In this document: in pieces, positions 58,520-64,000 of the stretch
Numbering within the stretch: the first letter of the stretch is position 1
Layout of the letters: each line of letters starts with the position of its first letter
Assembly: GCA_022578605.1 (NCBI GenBank)
Contig: MU394067.1
Span: 1 to 64,000 of the forward strand
Reading direction: 5' to 3'
Origin: Camillea tinctor
Taxonomy: Eukaryota > Ascomycota > Sordariomycetes > Xylariales > Xylariaceae
DNA length: 64,000 bases
The notes under the pieces: generated by a model
The model's input: only the letters and a program-made list of their open reading frames with translations
The model's database searches: none
What the model was told of the DNA's origin: nothing
Made by a program: the position numbers and the translations under genes

Positions 58520-59232
58520 TCATCCACCGTGTAGGGTGGAGACGAATAATATGTTGTCGCCATTTTGGAGCTCATAGGCCTCTTCACCCTCCAGCTCCCA
58601 ATCTGCATCGTTTATCAAAACAAGGATACCCGGGCGTCTGAGATGGCACATTAGCTGCTTACTATTGGTACATGGGTTGACGGGGAGAGAAAAGTGCATT
58701 CGACACTGTGAAGGAGACAAGGCAGCCTTGCCGGTGTTGTAAAGGGGCGGACTAGGCTTGGCAGGACAATCAAGCAGCAACTTACAGATGGTCGTCTAGG
58801 ATGAACAATTCTTTGCGTGTGTCCTTCATTGTGTGATTACATAGGTGGTTGATCAGGGATGCAATTGTTATTGGCGTGCCCTGCTCCGTGGCTGGTAGCG
58901 AGAGGGAGTGGCGGCGTTGGGAGGAGAAGAGCATCTCGAGGCCCCCCCTTGACGATAGATAGAAATGTTAACTGCTGATGCCAACTAGGTAGGCTCGAGC
59001 TTCGACTCGTCTGTTCTTCTACTTGTCCTAGTCTATCCAATACTCGATCCTTGACCGAGTCGGGAAGTGGGCCAAGCAAGTTTCATGGAAGTCTTTTCGA
59101 AAGATATGGAAGGAAAGAAGAAGAGGAAGAAATCAAAAATCAAAAAACTCACGAGAATTCAACCTGTATGGAAATATTGGGGATATCAGAATCATCAGCC
59201 GCCTTGCGAGGAGTTGTATCTATAGAAGCCAT
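58520..59232 (-). CDS. URM1: Ubiquitin-related modifier Urm1
   Basis: Three minus-strand exons (59232-59153, 58947-58786, 58637-58520) join across 205-bp and 148-bp introns to give 119 residues. The N-terminus [20 protein letters not shown] and the C-terminus [21 protein letters not shown]...FVSTLHGG are unmistakable Urm1 blocks. The terminal Gly-Gly (118-119) is the site of thiocarboxylation by Uba4. Urm1 donates sulfur for tRNA wobble-uridine 2-thiolation and is conjugated to proteins under oxidative stress. Splitting into three exons hides the gene from simple ORF scans; only its last part appears as an 86-residue frame. Intron 1 ends in AAG just before a G run, so alternative acceptor use is possible. 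Confidence 0.92.
58638..58785 (-). other. URM1 intron 2
   Basis: 148 bp, GTAAGT...CTCAG. Splits a Leu codon between DDH and RPGI. Confidence 0.85.
58948..59152 (-). other. URM1 intron 1
   Basis: 205 bp, GTGAGT...CAAG. Longest intron identified in the window. Splits a Ser codon before GGLEML. Confidence 0.8.
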
Positions 59233-59958
59233 GATTTTGTTACTTTCTCTCTTACTCTACCGATTTTGTGCGGAAGAGCCTAAAGAGAGTGAGAAAGACC
59301 CGATCAACAAATTAGTCCTGGCTAGATGGCGATGGTATGGTTGGTATGGTTGGTGCATGCAGAACGTGATCTTGTACTCCGTAGATATGGTGGTTGAGAA
59401 ATGAGATGCAGGTGCTGGTGCATAGACGCATATAAAGCAAGACAAGGCACATACATGTATTGATAAAAACGACCGGTGTACAGAGTATGGATTACCTATA
59501 GCTTACGGATTACGGATTACGGATTACGGATGACGGATATGTGAATAAAAGAATAAAAAAAATCCCCCCGAACCTGGTGCTAAAGGGAAAAGCCCCGATT
59601 AATGCAATACTATATGCTACAAACGAATACCTCCTCCTCCATTACCCAAAGAGGCAGAGTGGATCCTCTCACCCGCCACAGAGCCAGACTATTGGACCAA
59701 TCTTGGTGCACTAGAAATTCATTCCCAACCTTGATGATTAGCTTCATTCTTCTGTCATACTTTCATACCCTGGCTGTCCGGCACGGTACGGCACACCGTT
59801 CAGACCGTTCTGCCTTCAACAACAACAACTTGTGACCAAACCCGAATCCAAATCTAAATCCGGTCCAATACAATCCCATCATGTGATTGATAAGCCTCTC
59901 TAAAGCCCATTTTCCCCTTCCCGTCCTCCCCTTTCCCACCCACAGAACTCCCGTCTCT
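59233..59958. promoter_or_regulatory. Divergent promoter region, URM1 / mitochondrial carrier
   Basis: 726 bp between two divergent starts. Holds the TTACGGA repeat at 59503-59537. No gene supported. Confidence 0.6.
59503..59537. repeat. Heptamer tandem repeat TTACGGA
   Basis: Four perfect copies of TTACGGA and one TGACGGA run head to tail in the divergent promoter of URM1 and the carrier gene. Confidence 0.95.
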
Positions 59959-60975
59959 ATGCTACAGAATCATGCGGGCTTTTCTCCCGCTTTCGTTGAG
60001 ACCATCTCGGGATTATCTGCCGGGTCTATAGCCACCCTCGTGGTCCATCCCCTCGACATCGTGAAAACACGGATGCAGAGTGCGCCACCCGCACACCCCC
60101 CTTCCTCCCCCTTTCCAGCCTAGACTAGGCTAACCTATGTAACAGTACATCGAACCAGTGCAACAAACCCCCAGAGTCTAACCACCGTTGCCCTGATTCG
60201 CACGTTGACGAGGTCACCGCATCCCGTCGCCTCTCTGTACCGCGGCCTTACTCCTAATCTTCTAGGGAACGCCTCTAGCTGGGCTTCGTTTTTCTTCTTC
60301 AAGGCCCGTCTTGAGCAGGCTATTTTGCGTATCAAGGGGCCGTCGTCTAATCAAGATGCACCCCTCTCACCGCAAGACTACTTTGCCGCCTCTGGCATCG
60401 CCGGCATCTTCACCCAAGTACTTACCAATCCCATCTGGGTTCTAAAGACACGTATGTTGTCATCTGACCGTGGTGCTGCTGGCGCCTACCCAACCATGCT
60501 GGCTGGTGCAACCCAGTTGTACCGCACTGAGGGCTGGACGGGCTTTTACCGCGGGCTAGGAATTAGTCTGTTTGGTGTTTCTCATGGAGCCGTGCAATTC
60601 GCCGTCTACGACCCTTTGAAAAGAGTCTATCTAGCAGGACGGAGAAAGCACAGAGAGGAAGAGGGCCTCGACGGTCGTGAGCAGCAGAGAATGAATAATG
60701 AGGCAACTCTGGTCATCTCTAGTATCGCCAAGTTCGTTGCCGGTGCTGTTACCTATCCATACCAGGTCATTCGTAGCCGACTTCAGAATTACAATGCTGA
60801 TGAGCAATTTGGCCGAGGCATCCAAGGGGTTGTAAGAAGGACATGGGCGGAAGAAGGCTGGCGAGGGTTTTATCGTGGTATTGTGCCAGGTGTCGTGAGA
60901 GTGATGCCCGCAACCTGGGTCACCTTCCTGGTCTACGAGAATATGAAATTCTATTTACCGCAAAAGACAGACTAA
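59959..60975 (+). CDS. FLX1: Mitochondrial carrier, FAD/folate (Flx1) type
   Basis: Exons 59959-60079 and 60146-60975 join across a 66-bp intron (GTGCGC...CAG, GGCTAAC branch) to give 316 residues. Three repeats carry the carrier signature: HPLDIVKTRMQ, NPIWVLKTRM and YPYQVIRSRLQ. Each repeat has its second half (SLYRGLTPNLLGNASSW, GFYRGLGISLFGVSHGAVQF, GFYRGIVPGVVRVMPATW). Six transmembrane helices are expected. NPIWVLKTRM and a W-containing third repeat are typical of the FAD/folate carrier group (yeast Flx1), which moves FAD or folate across the inner membrane. Substrate choice within that group cannot be settled by eye. Confidence 0.87.
60080..60145 (+). other. Intron of the mitochondrial carrier gene
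   Basis: 66 bp, GTGCGC...AACAG with CTAAC branch. Splits an Ile codon between KTRMQ and HRTSA. Confidence 0.85.
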
Positions 60976-61580
60976 GACAGCAGGCCTCGATATAGGATAT
61001 ACTAGGAGATATATTCCAAAAGTCATCTGAGCTAGACGAGCTACGCTATTAAGACTGCCCTCATAATGAATCATGCGATAAGTGAATTGGAAGTACCAAA
61101 AACAAATTATCTATCTTACCAAGAAACTTCGGGGTCTCCCCGACTTATATTAGTGAACTCAACTTTTCACGCCAAGACACATTTAACTGCTTCTTCAGTA
61201 TGACGAATCTTTCCCCTCCATACCCATCTCCCAGTAACACACTCGTCCATTCACAAGACCGTGATTAGACTGTAAAAGCCGGGCGAGTTGAACTATCGCG
61301 GATGGGTTTGCTTGAATTCTAGGGCTGTCTGTATTATGAAGGAGGCTACCCAAGCAGCCCTGAATATAATCGACTCACAATGTGTCCAAGGGGGAGAGTG
61401 GGTTTGCTACAAACTTGCGATTGTCAAACGGACACACACAACCGCAATCCCCTCTTACAACACTCGTTCATACTAGAAGCTGCTAACTATAAAGATGTAA
61501 ATCGAAATCCGCCCTGCAACTCTCCCTCCCTCCCCCTCCTCCTCTACAGGCATGTTTAATTCCGCACCACCACCCGAGTC
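60976..61580. other. Spacer, no gene seen
   Basis: 605 bp between two same-strand genes. C/T-rich leader-like sequence near 61510-61580. Nothing else recognised. Confidence 0.6.
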
Positions 61581-62240
61581 ATGAACAAAACCAACAAAAC
61601 CGGCACCAACCGCCCCCCGCGTCGTCCACGATGCGACGACACCCAGCCCTCGCTCACCCTAAACCTCTACACCGACGTATACTGCCGCGTCCCAGCCACC
61701 GGAGCCACCGTCTCCCTATCCAAGGGCGAGTGCGACGTCATTCTCTACCAGGACGTCGTCTCCGTGATTCTCACGTCGTCGAGCCCCATGTCCTGCGTCC
61801 CAAGCCCCATCATCCTCACCGCATCCGACGAGCCCACCTGCGGCGGCAGCAATGGCGCCCTCGAGAACCTGACCTTCTCCGGGCCCGGCGACTGCCGTGT
61901 CTACACCGCGGGGCCCAGCATCGGGGCGCTGTGGTACGACTGCCCCTGCTCCTCTTCTCCTGCTGCTACCACCTCATCCCCATACCCCTTTTCTTCCGTG
62001 TCCGCGATGAGCGCGCGCGACACGGCGGCACAGAAGGAGACGGCGCTGACGGCCGCGGTGGTGGTGCTATCCATCACGCTGGTGTTGGTCGCGGTCACAC
62101 ACATCCTGAGCTGCCTGTACTGCCCGTACTGCTGGATCAATCTGTGTAGTCCGGGCCGGGGCCGACGCATCGCAGCGCGCGCTGAGCGCCGCGAGATGAG
62201 GGGGGAGGCGGCCGGGGCGGCCGGGGGCAGCGCGGCCTAG
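61581..62240 (+). CDS. Unknown membrane protein with Cys-rich N-terminal domain
   Basis: A 219-codon ATG frame, very GC-rich, from MNKTNKTGTN to a GGSAA end. About nine cysteines before residue 130 (RCDD, YCRV, ECDV, SCVP, TCGG, DCRV, DCPC) suggest a folded domain. A hydrophobic helix (about 155-180, TALTAAVVVLSITLVLVAVTHILS) is followed by CLYCPYCWINLC and a basic tail. No N-terminal signal peptide is evident, so the Cys-rich part may be reached through an unpredicted upstream exon or by a type II/III topology. A 172-codon frame overlaps (61631-62149) and is considered a GC-driven shadow. Family not recognised. Confidence 0.5.
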   Translation: MNKTNKTGTNRPPRRPRCDDTQPSLTLNLYTDVYCRVPATGATVSLSKGECDVILYQDVVSVILTSSSPMSCVPSPIILTASDEPTCGGSNGALENLTFSGPGDCRVYTAGPSIGALWYDCPCSSSPAATTSSPYPFSSVSAMSARDTAAQKETALTAAVVVLSITLVLVAVTHILSCLYCPYCWINLCSPGRGRRIAARAERREMRGEAAGAAGGSAA

Positions 62241-63219
62241 CGGGGTGGTTGGCATTTATGGATATCTTATAGCGACCTCATTCATTGTGCATACATCCAT
62301 ATAGAGATTATGCAGACATACCACCATATGTATATATACTAGAGGTAGGTAGTTACAATGCCTGATCAGAACTATAGTGAGTTTGATGCTTATGCGAGAT
62401 CGCAATTCTCGACTATGGTTCTCAAATACAGCTCCGAGAAACGCAACCTATATCATCTCGTACATAAAAAACGAAGAAAAAGCGACCATTCTGAACAGCA
62501 AACGAGCAGGCAAACCCTTCTTTGCACACAGCCTAACTATAAAACTCGTCATCTGCTTCCGTACCCTTACATCTATCAGCCATCTACGCTTTGCTCTTCG
62601 TCCAGCAGATTACGAACTCTTGTTTTGTTGTATCCTTATCTATACTGTTCCATCTGTCTGCCCGAGGACTCGGCTACCACCATCTGAACCAGACTAATAC
62701 GCTAGATCGGCTCTTACTTCGATCGGAAGTCTCCCGTCTCTGCCCGAGAAAAACATGCCCGGCCCCGCAAACCCGCCGTCCCCCTCTCCCCCCGGAGCCG
62801 AGAACCCGTATGCAGTCCGCATAGACGTTCTCATACCGGGAGCTGCGGGGACCCACTAAGTCCGAGACGAGACAACTATGCGTACGAAAGAGAATAAAGA
62901 GAGCAATCGGACATTGCAACCCTCATCTTTTCTTAATTCGTCTTTTCTTATTCTACTTTGAATCTTTTTTTGATTTCGTTAATCAACATTACCCTCTCCC
63001 CTTCCCCACCGCCCATGTACCTCCTGCTTAGGGAGTAATACTGAGCTGGTGTTCAGTTTTTGGGTTGCTTTTTCTAATTCGGATATTTTACAAGTTGCTA
63101 GAACCCCTATACAATTGTCCTCCCTTCCTTGCCCTTTTATGAACGTGACTCACTGCCAGATTCCTAATTCCTCGTTATCCCATTTATGGGGTTTATACTT
63201 ATCACCATATCGTCCTAGC
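62241..63219. other. Spacer, convergent 3' region
   Basis: 979 bp, AT- and C-rich. Small frames at 62358-62919 have no support. 3' flank of NCBP1. Confidence 0.6.
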
Positions 63220-63950
63220 TTAGGAAGCGGGCTTGTTCTCGAGAAGGAATGCCTCCTCGATAGCGGATCTACGTCTGAACACCCTGAGCCATCTCTCGCC
63301 CCAGCGTTTCACGAGGTCCTCGTCACCATCCACGACTACGGGGTCCATCATCTGGTCTTTTGTGCCTTGTGCCCAGCTAATTAACGCGTCTTCCATGCCC
63401 TTGAAGAGATCACGCATAGCCGCCACCTCATCCTCAGCACCCTCGCCCATGCCACCGCTGACCACCTGTCGGAGGCGCCCTGTTACCTTCACTACGGTGT
63501 TGAACACCAGTTCGAACACCCAGGCTTTACTAAGCGCTTGGCCATGCGGGCCCGCACGATCGCTTACCAGAGCCCAGTCGATGACAGATAAAGGAGTTAC
63601 AATAGAATAGTTGAGTAGTTTCTCAACGATACTAATGGCAACTCCCGGATGGGCTGACCAGTAACTCATGACTGCTGTGATAATCTGGGCTCTGGCAGCT
63701 TCCGATGCTGCGCCTGCATCGAGAAGTCTATCCTTGGTGCGCTCGATACAAGCAAGCACATGTGAAAGGGACTTTGATCCAACCCAACAGACCGCGGTCA
63801 TGAAAACGTCTGTGCTAGTGACCAGAGGGTCAATAGCTTGGTCGAGGGCCGCGGAGTGGATACGATCAATTATAGGCTGTATTTCTTCATCGGGAGCCTT
63901 GCGCTTAAGGAGAGTAGCAAGCTCCTTACCTTCAGCGGAGAACGGGGTGT
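63220..63950 (-). CDS. NCBP1: Nuclear cap-binding protein subunit 1 (CBP80), C-terminal exon, partial
   Basis: The last exon on the minus strand begins at an acceptor (AAATTAG, branch ACTAAAC) at 63950 and ends at TAA 63220. About 243 residues are visible, starting with a split codon and TPFSAEGKEL. The block FMTAVCWVGSKSLSHVLACIERTKDRL and the following SVIDWAL segment are typical of the C-terminal MIF4G-like domain of CBP80. CBP80 with CBP20 binds the m7G cap in the nucleus and acts in splicing, export and decay. The 5' exons lie beyond the right window edge; 63951-64000 is intron. The plus-strand frame 63233-63610 is a shadow. Confidence 0.88.
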
Positions 63951-64000
63951 CTAATTTTTTTTGGTTTTTTGTTTAGTAGTCTATCAATAGAAGGTTGGGA

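Noticed and set aside
61631..62149. 172-codon His/Arg/Pro-rich frame overlapping the membrane protein gene
   Set aside because: It is the +2 frame of GC-rich DNA; His/Arg/Pro bias is typical of shadows, and the 61581 frame has a coherent membrane helix.
1..64000. CRISPR array, prophage, operons or insertion sequences
   Set aside because: Introns and gene content show a eukaryotic fungal genome; no spaced direct repeats or bacterial-type elements were seen.
1..64000. Secondary-metabolite gene cluster
   Set aside because: No polyketide synthase, NRPS, terpene cyclase, P450 or cluster transporter was recognised; the genes are mostly housekeeping.

Overview
The window is nuclear DNA from a filamentous ascomycete (Pezizomycotina, probably Sordariomycetes). 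The signs are compact GT-AG introns of about 50-135 bp with CTAAC/CTGAC-type branch sites, GC-rich coding exons in AT-rich spacers, and a set of recognisable fungal housekeeping genes. Placement below class level is a guess. All exon joints were worked out by eye from splice sites, reading frame and protein-family resemblance; no search was run.

Layout. 1-6.2 kb is accessory in character: a 9-bp tandem repeat, a TA-flanked MITE, two small secreted six-cysteine proteins with the same scaffold (2038-2587 and 4020-4576), and an orphan GC-rich 3' exon (5876-6211). 6.7-17.9 kb is a dense housekeeping block: TRS31 (TRAPP), a PDR16/17-type Sec14 lipid-transfer protein, POL12 (DNA polymerase alpha B subunit), MFAP1 (spliceosome), ALB1 (60S biogenesis) and a membrane-anchored UBP1/USP30-like deubiquitinase. 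18.5-26.3 kb holds a doubtful small membrane ORF, a LYPLA-like alpha/beta hydrolase lacking its catalytic residues, a secreted histidine acid phosphatase and exocyst SEC8. After 5.5 kb without genes come the SMI1/KNR4 cell-wall regulator, VPS68 and a GC-rich unknown protein (31.7-36.6 kb). 38.7-44.3 kb carries a secreted S33 (TAP-like) hydrolase, a possible gene remnant, a second and younger MITE, and SF3B4/HSH49. A 9.9-kb stretch without convincing genes then leads to an AZF1-type C2H2 transcription factor. The right end has URM1 (three small exons), an FAD/folate-type mitochondrial carrier, an unknown membrane protein and the 3' end of the cap-binding protein gene NCBP1/CBP80, which is cut by the window edge.

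Functional links. Membrane traffic (TRS31, SEC8, VPS68, PDR16-like) and nuclear RNA processing (MFAP1, SF3B4, NCBP1) recur, but the genes are on mixed strands and nothing looks like a biosynthetic cluster. The most novel-looking item is the pair of secreted proteins sharing one six-cysteine scaffold and one intron position. Other points of interest are two TA-flanked MITEs, a hydrolase with an apparently lost catalytic triad, an MCB box in front of POL12, an overlapping uORF on the AZF1-like gene, and a palindromic TACCTAGGTA motif scattered through spacers.
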